Part shown: positions 37,872 through 48,231 of the stretch, piece by piece | How positions within the stretch are numbered: the first letter of the stretch is position 1 | Layout: each line of letters begins with the position of its first letter | Assembly: GCA_943788055.1 (NCBI GenBank) | Contig: CALSOU010000002.1 | Location: forward strand, 1-64,000 | DNA length: 64,000 nt | Reading direction: 5' to 3' | Source of the DNA: an uncultured Saprospiraceae bacterium | Lineage (GTDB): Bacteria > Bacteroidota > Bacteroidia > Chitinophagales > Saprospiraceae | The notes under the pieces: generated by a model | What the model saw: the letters and a program-made list of their open reading frames with translations, nothing else | What the model was told of the DNA's origin: nothing | The model's database searches: none | Translations under genes and position numbers: made by a program

Positions 37872-38564
37872 CTACGATTGCACAGTTCTTTGCTCAATGC
37901 GCTTTTCGTAATCTACACCTTGAAAAATGCGATTTACAAAAATGCCTGGTACATGTATAAAGTTTGGATCCAAGCTACCTGCTGGAACTAGTTCTTCAAC
38001 TTCTGCGATAGTTACTTTTCCAGCCATTGCCATCATTGGATTAAAATTACGTGCTGTGCCTTTAAAAATAAGGTTTCCCGCCGTGTCTCCCTTCCACGCT
38101 TTTACTAGAGCGAAGTCACTGTTAAATGATTCCTCCATGACGTACATCCTACCATTAAATTCTCTCACCTCCTTTCCTTCTTGTACTTCAGTACCGTAAC
38201 CCGCAGGTGTAAAAAAAGCTGGAATCCCTGCACCAGTAGCTCTAATTCTTTCAGATAGTGTACCTTGAGGTACTAAATCGACCTCCAATTCGCCAGACAA
38301 CAATTGACGCTCAAACTCTGCATTCTCACCGACGTAGCTTGATATCATTTTCTTGACTTGTTTACCTTGCAACATTAGTCCAATTCCGAAATCATCAACA
38401 CCAGCGTTGTTACTTATGCAGGTTAGACCTTTCACTCCAGATTGCACTAAAGCTTTGATACAATTCTCTGGAATTCCGCAAAGTCCGAAACCTCCAAGCA
38501 TCAGAGTCATGTTATCTGAGATCCCTTCAATTGCAGCCTTCGCATCAGAAACTATCTTACTCAT
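37872..38564 (-). CDS. scoA: Succinyl-CoA:3-ketoacid CoA-transferase subunit A
   Basis: Alpha subunit of the same CoA-transferase. Typical features are [20 protein letters not shown] near residue 18-37, [52 protein letters not shown] and [18 protein letters not shown]. It has 230 residues, normal for the subunit. It is the first gene of the scoA-scoB operon; the product pairs with the subunit at 37163-37825. Confidence 0.94.
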   Translation of the reverse strand: MSKIVSDAKAAIEGISDNMTLMLGGFGLCGIPENCIKALVQSGVKGLTCISNNAGVDDFGIGLMLQGKQVKKMISSYVGENAEFERQLLSGELEVDLVPQGTLSERIRATGAGIPAFFTPAGYGTEVQEGKEVREFNGRMYVMEESFNSDFALVKAWKGDTAGNLIFKGTARNFNPMMAMAGKVTIAEVEELVPAGSLDPNFIHVPGIFVNRIFQGVDYEKRIEQRTVQS

Positions 38565-38713
38565 ATTATATTAATTTATTGACTTCCCAAAAATAAGTTA
38601 ATTCACTCTATTAATCGATTATTGAGGTCTTCGCATTGTAACTGATCGATACAATTATCATTGAAGATTCCTTCCAAAAGCGGTTGTGATTCACGGTAAA
38701 AGGTATCTCAGTA

Positions 38714-39175
38714 TTATTTCGTTTTACATCTGACCGATAAGCCCAATTCGAAGTTTGCAATCTCCTCCTGCTCAAATTTGTCATAGTTTGTATACGCTTC
38801 AACCACAATTTGCTTCGTTATTCTTTCCCCTGTTGATTGAGATTCTTTAAGCATTTCAACAAACTGCATGTTATTCTTCACTACAAAATAAACATCTGAG
38901 GTAGGACGTTTTAGAAATTTACTAGTCATATTTTTAAAAGCAAGTGAAATGTTAATCTTCTGATCTCGAGCAATAAATGCGGTTGGCAAACCAGCAGCTA
39001 AGTCAGCCCCTATCGCCAAAGCACCCAAATACATACTATTCATATGATTTCTCGTTCTTCTAGTAAGTTTTATCTTTATAACAACTCTATCACGATTAAA
39101 AGCAATTACCTTCGGACTTGCATATCCGATCATCTTGATCTGGAACATTCCAAGCTGCCACAAGAGGAAATTCAT
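38714..39175 (-). CDS. Hotdog-fold thioesterase-like protein (DUF4442 type)
   Basis: A 153-residue protein with the pattern of the DUF4442 hotdog family: KLTRRTRNHMNSMYLGALAIGADLAAG places the usual Asn-His and the long hotdog helix, followed by strands INISLAFKNM and DVYFVVKN. The second half contains IVVEAYTNYDK. It likely hydrolyses or binds acyl-CoA esters. It lies upstream of the CoA-transferase operon with a 149-base gap, so a shared fatty-acid/ketone context is possible. Confidence 0.75.
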   Translation of the reverse strand: MNFLLWQLGMFQIKMIGYASPKVIAFNRDRVVIKIKLTRRTRNHMNSMYLGALAIGADLAAGLPTAFIARDQKINISLAFKNMTSKFLKRPTSDVYFVVKNNMQFVEMLKESQSTGERITKQIVVEAYTNYDKFEQEEIANFELGLSVRCKTK

Positions 39176-39404
39176 TTTTTTTTACAGAGCTTGACTCGAA
39201 ATTGAAATTCATGTATATTGCATTATATTTATGTGTAGTTTAAACAATATTATATAAATAAATTTAGTGACGCAGAATTCACTTTAATAATTAGGCAATA
39301 ATTATCGTATAGATCACATTTAATTTCTCGCCAATCCATTTTTAAATTGGATCAAGGCAACGGATTTAAGACATAGTTACTCTTGTTAATGTAAACACTC
39401 CCAT

Positions 39405-39962
39405 ATGCTTTTAAAAGCCCACAGTTTGACTGAAAAACAACTCATCCAGGGTTGCGTTGAAAGAGACCCAAAATGTCAAAAAGGTGTTGTTGATCGTTAC
39501 GGATCAAAGATGCTAGCTGTTGTAAGAAGGTATGCCCGTCATGAAATGGAAGCAGAAGATATGCTCCAAGATGGTTTTGTTAAAGTGTTCAAGTACATAG
39601 ACACCTTTGGAAACAGAGGGTCGTTTGAAGGCTGGATCAGAAGAATTATGATCAACACAGCCCTCAAACATTGCAGTAAAGTTGCTTTTAAAAAAGAATC
39701 AATTGGTGTTGAAAAGCTCCCTGAGAATTCCACTGACCCAGCAATATTCTCAAAGTTAGGAATTGATGAGTTGATGAAATTAGTTCAAGACCTTCCAGAT
39801 GGTTATCGAATCGTATTTAATTTATATGCAGTTGAAGGTTATAGTCATAAAGAAATAGCTGATCTTCTAAATATAGGTGAAAGCACTTCGCGGTCACAAC
39901 TTGTGAAAGCAAGAAGAATATTACAACAACGCGTTGAAGAATTGGCGAAAATAGCGGTATGA
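39405..39962 (+). CDS. ECF-type RNA polymerase sigma factor
   Basis: A 185-residue sigma-70 family factor. Region 2 covers about residues 25-95 (MEAEDMLQDGFVKVFKYI for core binding and GSFEGWIRRIMINTALKH for -10 recognition). Region 4 covers about 125-180 (PDGYRIVFNLYAVEGYSHKE with the HTH EIADLLNIGESTSRSQLVKA). No region 1 or 3 is present. Its stop overlaps the start of the downstream membrane protein gene (ATGA), so the pair is translationally coupled; that partner probably controls it. Confidence 0.93.
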   Translation: MLLKAHSLTEKQLIQGCVERDPKCQKGVVDRYGSKMLAVVRRYARHEMEAEDMLQDGFVKVFKYIDTFGNRGSFEGWIRRIMINTALKHCSKVAFKKESIGVEKLPENSTDPAIFSKLGIDELMKLVQDLPDGYRIVFNLYAVEGYSHKEIADLLNIGESTSRSQLVKARRILQQRVEELAKIAV

Positions 39963-41335
39963 GTGATTTCGATGACATCTTCAAAAAAGGACTTCACGAT
40001 CACAAAGTAGATGTTCCTGACGATTTATGGTCTCGTATTGAACAGGAAGTCAATCCAAAAAAAAAGTTTCGAAAAGAATTCGTGCTATTGGCGATTGGAT
40101 TTCTAGCCTTTAGTAGTCTTGGAATTTGGTATATGTCAACTGACCAGGGTAAAGAAATTCAAGAAACTAAATTTTCGGAATCTTCAAAAATACTGGCCGC
40201 ACCTGATTCAGATGACGTTTTACGTGATTATCTCACTGCAAAAAATGCTGGAAGAGAATTAAGTAGTGAGGAAATAGAAAGAATTTCAGATAGTGAAAAC
40301 TCTCAATCAACAGAAGTAATAGAAGATGCTGTAGGAAAAACAATTAGCACGCACAGTAAGATAGGTCAAGATAAGGCAAAGCTATACTTTGAATCCTACT
40401 CGTCAGTTTCATTATACAAATCTGACAACACTAGTTCCTTTCCCGTAAAGGAAGATATTAAGCCTGTTCAAGTTTTTGAACTTGATACTAAATCAAGTAG
40501 TTTTCAAAACCCTGAGCGGAAAATAATCTTGCCAGATGTAATTTGGGCACTAGATGCGTTGCCTGACTATGACAAACAATGTCCTAAATTTGGTAAAAGA
40601 AAAACTGGATATTTTAGTGTGGAGACATATCACTCTTCTGACATGATCATGAAAGCGCTGATAGCAAAAAGTAGCGAAGATGAAAATTATGCTGCTGCGA
40701 GAATGGATAGTGAAAGTCAACTATATTCTTTTTCAAATGGTGTAGGCGTAACATGGCATCACATAGACGGAATTGGAATTGGACTAGGTATAGAGCGCAG
40801 TCAAATAAACGAATTGTTCAGTTTTGTAGAACAAGATGCAAGAGAGGTAAAAGTGCTTATCACACTCGATACGCTTTTCAATACAGATGGAACCTACACT
40901 ACCTCAATTGATACAAAAAGGATTGAAGTCCAAGGAGTTAAAAAGAACTATGTTACAAATCAATACACTTCTATTGATCTGCCAATTTCGCTGTCTTACA
41001 GATGGGATAGAAAAAGATGGGGTATAGGAGTCAGAGGAGCTGTCTACTTAAATCTACTGTTCAATCAGAAAGGTCGAGTTTTAGGTATTAACGGCAAGCC
41101 AGCTTGGATTACAGAAGGTAATCAAAATGAGTTGGACGCCTATCGCGCCAAAAGTGGCTTAAAATTTGATGGTTCGATAGATGTAACTTATCATTTGACA
41201 CATATGTGGGATGTTTATATGCAACCATATTTTAGATACAATGAAAATACTTACACCCAAGACAATTATCAATTGGATCATTTCATGAATACAATGGGTG
41301 TAAGAGCAGGAATAAGGTATAACTTTGGATTTTAG
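39959..41335 (+). CDS. Sigma-factor-coupled membrane protein with beta-barrel-like C-terminus
   Basis: A 458-residue protein coupled to the sigma gene by an ATGA overlap. An N-terminal segment of about 38 residues (FKKGLHDHKVDVPDDLWSRI) resembles the short cytoplasmic motif in Bacteroidetes proteins encoded next to ECF sigma factors. One membrane helix follows (about 40-58, FVLLAIGFLAFSSLGIWYM), then a Ser/Glu-rich stretch (about 60-150), then from about 215 alternating aromatic strands (YSFSNGVGVTWHHIDGIGIG) ending MGVRAGIRYNFGF with a terminal Phe as in outer-membrane barrels. A single inner-membrane helix and a barrel-like end in one chain is odd. It may be an anti-sigma-like sensor; that role is inferred. 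Confidence 0.65.
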   Translation: MSDFDDIFKKGLHDHKVDVPDDLWSRIEQEVNPKKKFRKEFVLLAIGFLAFSSLGIWYMSTDQGKEIQETKFSESSKILAAPDSDDVLRDYLTAKNAGRELSSEEIERISDSENSQSTEVIEDAVGKTISTHSKIGQDKAKLYFESYSSVSLYKSDNTSSFPVKEDIKPVQVFELDTKSSSFQNPERKIILPDVIWALDALPDYDKQCPKFGKRKTGYFSVETYHSSDMIMKALIAKSSEDENYAAARMDSESQLYSFSNGVGVTWHHIDGIGIGLGIERSQINELFSFVEQDAREVKVLITLDTLFNTDGTYTTSIDTKRIEVQGVKKNYVTNQYTSIDLPISLSYRWDRKRWGIGVRGAVYLNLLFNQKGRVLGINGKPAWITEGNQNELDAYRAKSGLKFDGSIDVTYHLTHMWDVYMQPYFRYNENTYTQDNYQLDHFMNTMGVRAGIRYNFGF

Positions 41336-41381
41336 AAGAACATTTCTAAGCAGGGTACTAGCAGCATAGAATTGAAGAATT

Positions 41382-42356
41382 ATGAACAAGGACTACATGA
41401 ACAATATCAGATTTAAGGAATTTCTTATTTGCTGGTTTTTGATTTCGATCTCGATCATATCTTGTCAAAAAGATGTAATTGACGAATTCACGCCATTAGA
41501 CGAAAGATGGACTAGCCTCGACAGCTTTTTTTCAAACGCTGAGAAAATTAAGAGAATTTTAATACCGAATGCAGAAGATGAGTTTGTAGTATCCTCAAAC
41601 GGCTTATACTACCATTTTTTGGGAGAAAGTCTACTAAACGAAGATAATTCAAAAGTAACAGGCCAAGCAACTTTGGAAATAAAGGAAATTCGGAAAACAG
41701 GAGATTATATCTTGAATCAGATTGACTCGGAAACGTACGATGGAGAAAGTATGTTTCCAGAAGCTATATTCAGTCTTCGACTAGTAAAGAATGGTAAAGA
41801 ACTTAAATTGAAGGATAAAATACTTATTTATCAAGAAACTTCAGATTTCGAAGTCGACTTGGAAGTCACTACTGAATGGATTGACGACAATACGAATGAC
41901 GGCTGGTTTCCAACTGTAAGTCTAGATGTATTCAATCACAGCTGGGACTTTGATATCAACACAGAAAATTTTCAAGGAGCGGGCTTCAAGATGTATTTGA
42001 GAAAGCTTGGATGGTTCCAAATGGGCTCATATGCGAGTCAGGTTTATCCATCTGGAGATGTTTTTGGCACCGTAGAAGTTGAAATCCCTACTGAACTTAC
42101 GAGTGAAGATGTTAAAGTATTTCTGGCCTACAAAGACAGACTATGTCTACTACCTAGTACTAGACTTGATAACAAATTTACGTTCAAGCAAGTATTAAAA
42201 GCAGAAGAAGTCGAAGTTATAATGCTTACGGTAAGAGAAGACAATCTATATTTTGGAAAAAAGCACTTCATTACCGAAAACGAGAGTAAAGTAATACTAA
42301 ATACTATTGAAAAAACAGATTTTGTGAGCCTTATTGCCTACTTGCAAGATTTATAA
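41382..42356 (+). CDS. Lipoprotein of unknown function in the sigma-factor cluster
   Basis: A 324-residue protein with a lipoprotein signal (FLICWFLISISIISC, lipid Cys near residue 29). The mature part is acidic and beta-rich, with a WSFDINTEN-like stretch (HSWDFDINTENFQGAG) and a GWFQMGSYASQVYPSG segment similar in style to carboxypeptidase-regulatory-like or ZU5-type beta domains, but no firm family was recognised. It follows the sigma-coupled membrane protein by 46 bases and is closed by a strong terminator, so sigma factor, membrane protein and lipoprotein form one three-gene unit. Confidence 0.7.
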   Translation: MNKDYMNNIRFKEFLICWFLISISIISCQKDVIDEFTPLDERWTSLDSFFSNAEKIKRILIPNAEDEFVVSSNGLYYHFLGESLLNEDNSKVTGQATLEIKEIRKTGDYILNQIDSETYDGESMFPEAIFSLRLVKNGKELKLKDKILIYQETSDFEVDLEVTTEWIDDNTNDGWFPTVSLDVFNHSWDFDINTENFQGAGFKMYLRKLGWFQMGSYASQVYPSGDVFGTVEVEIPTELTSEDVKVFLAYKDRLCLLPSTRLDNKFTFKQVLKAEEVEVIMLTVREDNLYFGKKHFITENESKVILNTIEKTDFVSLIAYLQDL

Positions 42357-42384
42357 GAGACGTTTTTTATTCGTAAATGGGAGT

Positions 42385-42417
42385 GGCCTGCTATACAAAT
42401 TGTATAGCGGGCCTTTT
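42385..42417 (+). terminator. Terminator closing the sigma-factor operon
   Basis: GGCCTGCTATACAA pairs with TTGTATAGCGGGCC (one G-T pair) and is followed by TTTT. It lies 28 bases after the lipoprotein stop. Confidence 0.9.
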
Positions 42418-42548
42418 ACGTAAACTCTTGTGGCCTGTGAAGGCAAATAGTACATAACTGTAAGTTTCTTTCTCTACTATCCTTCTTCTTGCTATTTGTT
42501 TATTAAATTTACAGAAGATCTAATCGTTAATTTAATCAAAGAGGTAGC

Positions 42549-45500
42549 ATGATTTTACATTTTACTAAAGAGTCGATATTTTCAGCAATGATTCTACTAC
42601 TCTCCTTTATGTCTTTGTCTGCCCAAAATAATAAATCTGATAGCAAAGTTGACAGCGATTGCGTTGGGAGATTTAGCGAGCCTGGAAGTATCAGATTGGT
42701 CTCAATGGAATCAAACGAGGTATATCAATTACGCTTCCAACATGAAATCAAAATTGAAAATAATTATAATCATTTCCCGGAAGGTGGAGTGAAATCATAC
42801 TGGTTTGAAAATAACTTACTACATTTTATACCTCTACAAAAAAATGTATACTTTCACTACCCTGCCTCAAGCTGCAACGCATCGATAGTGCAGAAAAATC
42901 TATTTCAACTTAAAAATACAAGCCCTAAAAAGTCAAATTCAATCATTCCCATAACGGGGGAAACACCTCAATTTCTAGTTGAAAATGTTTTACTAGGTGA
43001 CTTTTGTCTAAATATTTCAAATGTATCTGCACCAGCAGGTGGAAACTCGATCGGTCAATTTTTTGGTGGGCAAGGTAGTATTAATGTTGAAACTGGTATT
43101 ATGTTAGTGAACGGTGACATCAATCAAGCTGTTGGGCCAAACAATAGTACTGGAACGTCAAGTACTACAGCAGCAAATCTCTCCGACCCAGATATTGAAG
43201 CCATTTCAGGATCAGTATCAAGAGACGCTTCGATCTTGGAGTTTGACTTTGTACCCGATCAAGACTCTATCAAGTTCGACTATGTTTTTGCTTCCGAAGA
43301 ATATTGTGAATATGTAGGCGGCTTTAATGACGCATTTGGTTTCTTTCTCAGTGGACCTGGAATAAATGGTCCTTACACTGATGGAGCTGAAAATATTGCG
43401 ATTCTTCCAGATAATGTGACACCTGTGTCCATTAATACGGTAAATTTTGGATTAAATGGTCAATACTATGAAAGTAACGCAGTTCCACCGGGGACTCAAG
43501 GTGATCCTGACTGTGATCCCAATCCGACTGGCAAGTTCAATCAATTTATCGAATACGATGGCTTTACAACTGTTTTGGAGGCGAAAGCTGCTGTGCAAGC
43601 CTGTGAGACTTATCATATAAAAATTGTAGTCGCTGATGCTCTAGATCAGATTTTTGACTCAGCTGTTTTTCTTGGTTCAAATTCCTTTATTTCTGGAGAT
43701 CCCGGTTTACGACTGACTACGGAAGTTGGATACACAAATCCTACAGAAGAGACTGCAACAGAAGGCTGCTCTGGGGCTTATATATCATTTGTTAAGTTCG
43801 GTGGAACTTTCGAAAATATGGAATTCACAATTAATATCGATAATACAAGTACAGCTACTGAAGGAGTTGATTATGCCGATTTACCAAGCACTTTCACAAT
43901 ACCGCCAGGAGTTACGGTTGATACTTTATGGCTTGATATATTTAATGATGATATAGAAGAAGGTGTAGAAACAATTGATATTACAATTGGAGGATTATGT
44001 GATTGCTTAGACCCCGTTCTTCAAATTCAAATAGATGATCCAGAGCCTCTCGTTATTGACCCTATTGATGACATAGGAGTTTGCAGTCCAGAAGTTTTTC
44101 AAATCCCTGCAATTGCAAGCGGGGGTACAGCTCCATATACATATAGTTGGTCGAACGGATCTAGTGATGCAACTGCTGTTGTTTTCGTCAACCAGTCTGG
44201 CTTCTACGATGTAACTGTCACTGATGAATGTGGGCAAGAAGAAACTGCCGAGTTCTATGCAGAAATCTACCCAAATTACGAAGAGAGTCAGACTGTTGAA
44301 ATCTGTGAAGGAGATTCCTATTTTGTGGGAGGTGCTCCGCAATCGACAACTGGCAACTATGTCGATCTGTATCCAACTGTATTTGGTTGTGATAGCATAA
44401 TCACTACGTCCCTAATTGTTAAACCAAAGGCATACTACGATACTTTAGTTTATAGTTGTGTAAGTGAACCAGTGGTGATAAATGGAACCACGCTTAACTT
44501 TCCAGGTGTATTTGACATTCCACTTTTTGGAGCTGCAGCCAATGGGTGCGATAGCATTGTTAATGTTGAAGTTGTGTGGCTAAACCCCATATCCTCTATT
44601 GACGATCCCGACTTACTAACTTGCGATGTTGACTCCGTGCAATTATCAATAATAGTTCCAAACGAAGGAGATGGATTTGAATATTTTTGGACAGGTCCAA
44701 ATAGTTTTGAATCATCAGAGGAATCTCCATGGGCATTTGATGCTGGTACTTATACGCTAACTGTAACGCAAACTATAAACGGTGTTTTTTGTGAATCTGT
44801 TTTCCCTTTCAGTAATGAAGTTGAAATTGATACTTTAGCTCCAATCATTGACAGTATTCCAGACGTGACAATTTCATGCGGTCTTTCTGAGGTTACAATC
44901 GATGCGTCAATTGTAAATCTACAGGATCTCTCAGAGATAGAAGTCGAATGGAGTGGACCAAATGGTTTTTTAAGTGATCAACTTACCATAACGGTAAGTG
45001 ACAGCGGAGCATATGTTCTCAACGTTTTAAACCCATTGACAGGTTGTTCTTCTTTTGAAGCAGTAGATGTTTCAATTGACAATATTGAACCAACTGTTAA
45101 TTCTACTGGAGGTTCTATTGGCTGTAGCGCTGATTCTATTCAAATTTATGCTGAGGTCAACTTGTTAAATGGAAGTTTTTCATGGACTGGACCAAATGGT
45201 TTTTTAGCTGATAGTCAAAACCCATTTGTTTACGAATCAGGGACGTATATTGTCGAGTACAACCTAACTAATCAATGCATTGCGTATGACACAGTTTTGG
45301 TGATCAATGACAACACTGTTCCTGACATCTCAACAACTCCGGACACCGTTTTTTGTGGTCAAGGAATCGGAGAATTAATAGCATTCTCCATGACACCTAA
45401 CGTCATTTACAGTTGGGAAGGTCCAAATGGTTTTGTTGCGAATAGTGCTACTATCGACGTGACTGAAGAAGGTATCTACACCGTCAGTATCACAGGAGAA

Positions 45501-48197
45501 AATGGGTGCCTTGTCAGCGAAGATGTTGAATTTTTGTTGATAGATGTTTTTCCAACTGCCACGACTGCTTTGGATACAATTGATTGCGGTGAGGACTTCA
45601 TAACGCTGCCACTCAGCACCTCTGATTCTGACCTAAGTTTCGCTTGGACAGGTCCGTCAAATTTTTCTTCTACGGATCAGAATCCAACGACTAATATCCC
45701 CGGAGAATACCAAGTTATTATCACGACGGATTTGGGCTGTAGCAGCACTCTATCAACAACTATCAGTGCCGACACTCTAATTCCGCAAGTAACGGTAGTG
45801 GCCCCAACTATTACTTGTGACAACCCTTTACCTGCTATTGAAGTGTCAGACATCAATGAAGTCCTTGATTTTTCTTGGATAGGCCCAAATGGATTTAATT
45901 CGACACAGGAATCTCCAATCGTTGATCAACCAGGACAATACGAGCTAACAATTAGTAGCCTCAATGGATGTGACAATAGCTACAATTTAACAATTCCAAT
46001 CGATACACTTAGTCCTTCGTTTACAGCCACAGGAGACACAATTGATTGCATCAATGGTAGTGCTTTCGTTAGCTCCGACCTTAGTGGTGGACAGTATGAA
46101 GTACTGTGGACTGATGAAAACAACAACACCGTCGGATTGAATTTTGACGAAGAAGTCAGCGTTGCCGGTCTTTACACAATCGTAGCTAGTTTTAAGGATA
46201 ATGGTTGTTCAACAACTAGAATAGTTGAAGTATTCAAAAATGACGATGTTCCTGATATTTCTATTTTAGGAGATACCCTTAATTGCCTTTCAATGGGTGG
46301 ATTAATATCGTCAGACTCTCAAACTCCGGGAGTAACTTATTCTTGGACAGGACCTAATGGCTTCAGCTCGTCTAGTAATAGTACAAGCGTAAATGAAGGA
46401 GGTCTTTACAATCTAACTATTACTGCTCCTAATGGGTGTATAGCAACAGCTTCAACTACAGTTGTTGAAGACCAAGACGACCCAGATATTTCCATTGATC
46501 CTCTCACTCTAGACTGCTATACAACTAGTTCAAGCATTTCGATTAATACAACTGGGCAAGGCAATCAGTATTCATGGATCGGGCCGAATGGTTTTTCAAG
46601 TAATCTTCAGTCTCCGACAATAAATGAAAATGGAATGTATGAGGTTACAGTAACTTCAGAAAACGGTTGTTCATCAGTCGAGTCAATCTTGGTAAATGGA
46701 GATTTTGTGCAACCAACAGCGTTGATTTCCACTCCTGATGTTATCGACTGTAATAATCCAAGTGTGGATATCGACCTTTCATCAAATGCACCTATAGGCA
46801 GTACTTTTAGTTGGACAGGTCCAAATTCATTTAGCTCAGATGAGAAGGATTTGTCTGTAGATCAACCTGGATTGTATTCAGTTATAGTTACGGGAACAAA
46901 TGGCTGTACAAATTTGGCAACTACAACTATTGATATAGATATCGAGCCTATTCAATTAACTACTGAAGACGACTTCATAGACTGTGATAAGCCATCAGTT
47001 GAGCTATCAATAACATACTCAAATAATCAAATATTTGATCTACAATGGGACGGTCCGAATAATTTCACGTCAGTTCAGTTAAAACCAACTATAGATCAAG
47101 GTGGAACTTACACACTTCAAGTAGTAGGTCTAAATGGATGCACTTCAAACACTAGCATATTCATAGAAGATAGAATTGAGTATCCGAATTTCAGCTTGAG
47201 CGGTAATGACCTAAGCTGTGAGGAGGAAGTAAGTAATATATTTGCTACGATTGCTAGTGGAGACTTCAGCTTTGCTTGGGAAGATGCGCAAGATATGTCA
47301 ATTGGAACTAACTCTGACAACATACAAGTCAATGAAGAAGGCTATTACTATACAACAATTACAGACAATTCAAATGGTTGTAGTACTATTGATTCAATAG
47401 AAATATTTCAGCTACCAGAGTTAAACTCATTCGAATTTGAATCTGAAAACCCAAATTGCTTTGTGAACTACGGAACTATAGACTTTACGGATGTTCAAGG
47501 TGGGACCGAACCGTATGAATATTCCATCAATGGTGGTTCTAATTTTTCCTTAGAACCATTCTTTGATGAAGTTGAAGCTGGTAATTATGATCTAATGGTA
47601 ATTGACGCCAATGGGTGTGAACTACTTGACGACGCGACGATTATTGGACTTGAGGAATTTGATATTTCGTCTGAAGAACTTTATACAATAGTATTAGGAA
47701 ATAACCAACAACTAGAAGTTCAAACGTCCATTCCACAGGCAGATATCCAAAATATTACATGGGTGCCTGAAGATTTTCTGTCGTGTACCAACTGTCTTAA
47801 TCCGATTTCAAATCCAAATTCTGATATTGTCTATCTAGTCATATTAACTGACAAGAACGGTTGTGAACTTCAGACTGAAATTGAAATCCGGGTAGTAGAT
47901 AACCCTATTTATGTACCTAATATCTTTACGCCAAACAATGATGGTATAAATGAAGAGTTTACAATATTGGGAGATTTATCCACGATTGAAACAATCAACA
48001 CCTTCTCAATATATGATCGGTGGGGTGAACAAGTTTTCTTGCGAGAGAATATTGACCCTAGTCAGGATGAAATAACTTGGGACGGTCGATGTAAAGACCA
48101 AACCGTAAAAGTTGGAGTCTATGCATACTACCTTGAATACGTCTCGATTCGTGGTGAATTAGAGCAACTTGTCGGTAATATTACCGTAGTTCGTTAA
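42549..48197 (+). CDS. Giant T9SS-secreted repeat protein, adhesin-like, with gliding-type C-terminus
   Basis: A surface or secreted protein of 1882 residues. A signal peptide (FSAMILLLSFMSLSAQ) is followed by a choice-of-anchor L domain (about 150-385; FDYVFASEEYCEYVGGFNDA), a Calx-beta-like domain (about 390-500; WLDIFNDDIEEGVETIDI), a PKD-like module (about 515-570; GGTAPYTYSWSNGSSDA) and, from about 690 to 1610, about 12 Ig-like modules of roughly 80 residues. Ten carry a W-x-G-P-x-x-F core, such as SWTGPNGFSS, and most end near NGC. A SprB-like repeat (about 1630-1700; GGTEPYEYSINGGSNF) precedes the C-terminal gliding-type domain (VYVPNIFTPNNDGINEEF to GNITVVR), a type B T9SS signal. It is probably an adhesin. 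Confidence 0.9.
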   Translation: MILHFTKESIFSAMILLLSFMSLSAQNNKSDSKVDSDCVGRFSEPGSIRLVSMESNEVYQLRFQHEIKIENNYNHFPEGGVKSYWFENNLLHFIPLQKNVYFHYPASSCNASIVQKNLFQLKNTSPKKSNSIIPITGETPQFLVENVLLGDFCLNISNVSAPAGGNSIGQFFGGQGSINVETGIMLVNGDINQAVGPNNSTGTSSTTAANLSDPDIEAISGSVSRDASILEFDFVPDQDSIKFDYVFASEEYCEYVGGFNDAFGFFLSGPGINGPYTDGAENIAILPDNVTPVSINTVNFGLNGQYYESNAVPPGTQGDPDCDPNPTGKFNQFIEYDGFTTVLEAKAAVQACETYHIKIVVADALDQIFDSAVFLGSNSFISGDPGLRLTTEVGYTNPTEETATEGCSGAYISFVKFGGTFENMEFTINIDNTSTATEGVDYADLPSTFTIPPGVTVDTLWLDIFNDDIEEGVETIDITIGGLCDCLDPVLQIQIDDPEPLVIDPIDDIGVCSPEVFQIPAIASGGTAPYTYSWSNGSSDATAVVFVNQSGFYDVTVTDECGQEETAEFYAEIYPNYEESQTVEICEGDSYFVGGAPQSTTGNYVDLYPTVFGCDSIITTSLIVKPKAYYDTLVYSCVSEPVVINGTTLNFPGVFDIPLFGAAANGCDSIVNVEVVWLNPISSIDDPDLLTCDVDSVQLSIIVPNEGDGFEYFWTGPNSFESSEESPWAFDAGTYTLTVTQTINGVFCESVFPFSNEVEIDTLAPIIDSIPDVTISCGLSEVTIDASIVNLQDLSEIEVEWSGPNGFLSDQLTITVSDSGAYVLNVLNPLTGCSSFEAVDVSIDNIEPTVNSTGGSIGCSADSIQIYAEVNLLNGSFSWTGPNGFLADSQNPFVYESGTYIVEYNLTNQCIAYDTVLVINDNTVPDISTTPDTVFCGQGIGELIAFSMTPNVIYSWEGPNGFVANSATIDVTEEGIYTVSITGENGCLVSEDVEFLLIDVFPTATTALDTIDCGEDFITLPLSTSDSDLSFAWTGPSNFSSTDQNPTTNIPGEYQVIITTDLGCSSTLSTTISADTLIPQVTVVAPTITCDNPLPAIEVSDINEVLDFSWIGPNGFNSTQESPIVDQPGQYELTISSLNGCDNSYNLTIPIDTLSPSFTATGDTIDCINGSAFVSSDLSGGQYEVLWTDENNNTVGLNFDEEVSVAGLYTIVASFKDNGCSTTRIVEVFKNDDVPDISILGDTLNCLSMGGLISSDSQTPGVTYSWTGPNGFSSSSNSTSVNEGGLYNLTITAPNGCIATASTTVVEDQDDPDISIDPLTLDCYTTSSSISINTTGQGNQYSWIGPNGFSSNLQSPTINENGMYEVTVTSENGCSSVESILVNGDFVQPTALISTPDVIDCNNPSVDIDLSSNAPIGSTFSWTGPNSFSSDEKDLSVDQPGLYSVIVTGTNGCTNLATTTIDIDIEPIQLTTEDDFIDCDKPSVELSITYSNNQIFDLQWDGPNNFTSVQLKPTIDQGGTYTLQVVGLNGCTSNTSIFIEDRIEYPNFSLSGNDLSCEEEVSNIFATIASGDFSFAWEDAQDMSIGTNSDNIQVNEEGYYYTTITDNSNGCSTIDSIEIFQLPELNSFEFESENPNCFVNYGTIDFTDVQGGTEPYEYSINGGSNFSLEPFFDEVEAGNYDLMVIDANGCELLDDATIIGLEEFDISSEELYTIVLGNNQQLEVQTSIPQADIQNITWVPEDFLSCTNCLNPISNPNSDIVYLVILTDKNGCELQTEIEIRVVDNPIYVPNIFTPNNDGINEEFTILGDLSTIETINTFSIYDRWGEQVFLRENIDPSQDEITWDGRCKDQTVKVGVYAYYLEYVSIRGELEQLVGNITVVR

Positions 48198-48231
48198 TAT
48201 CTACATTTCCATATGAAATAAGTAAGTTGCA

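Noticed and set aside
43700-47700. DNA-level tandem repeat array
   Set aside because: The repeats are visible in protein but diverged in DNA, so they are old protein modules, not a satellite.
42549-48197. Antisense open frames inside the giant repeat gene and other long genes
   Set aside because: They lack start context, domains and conservation and simply mirror the codon pattern of the sense genes.
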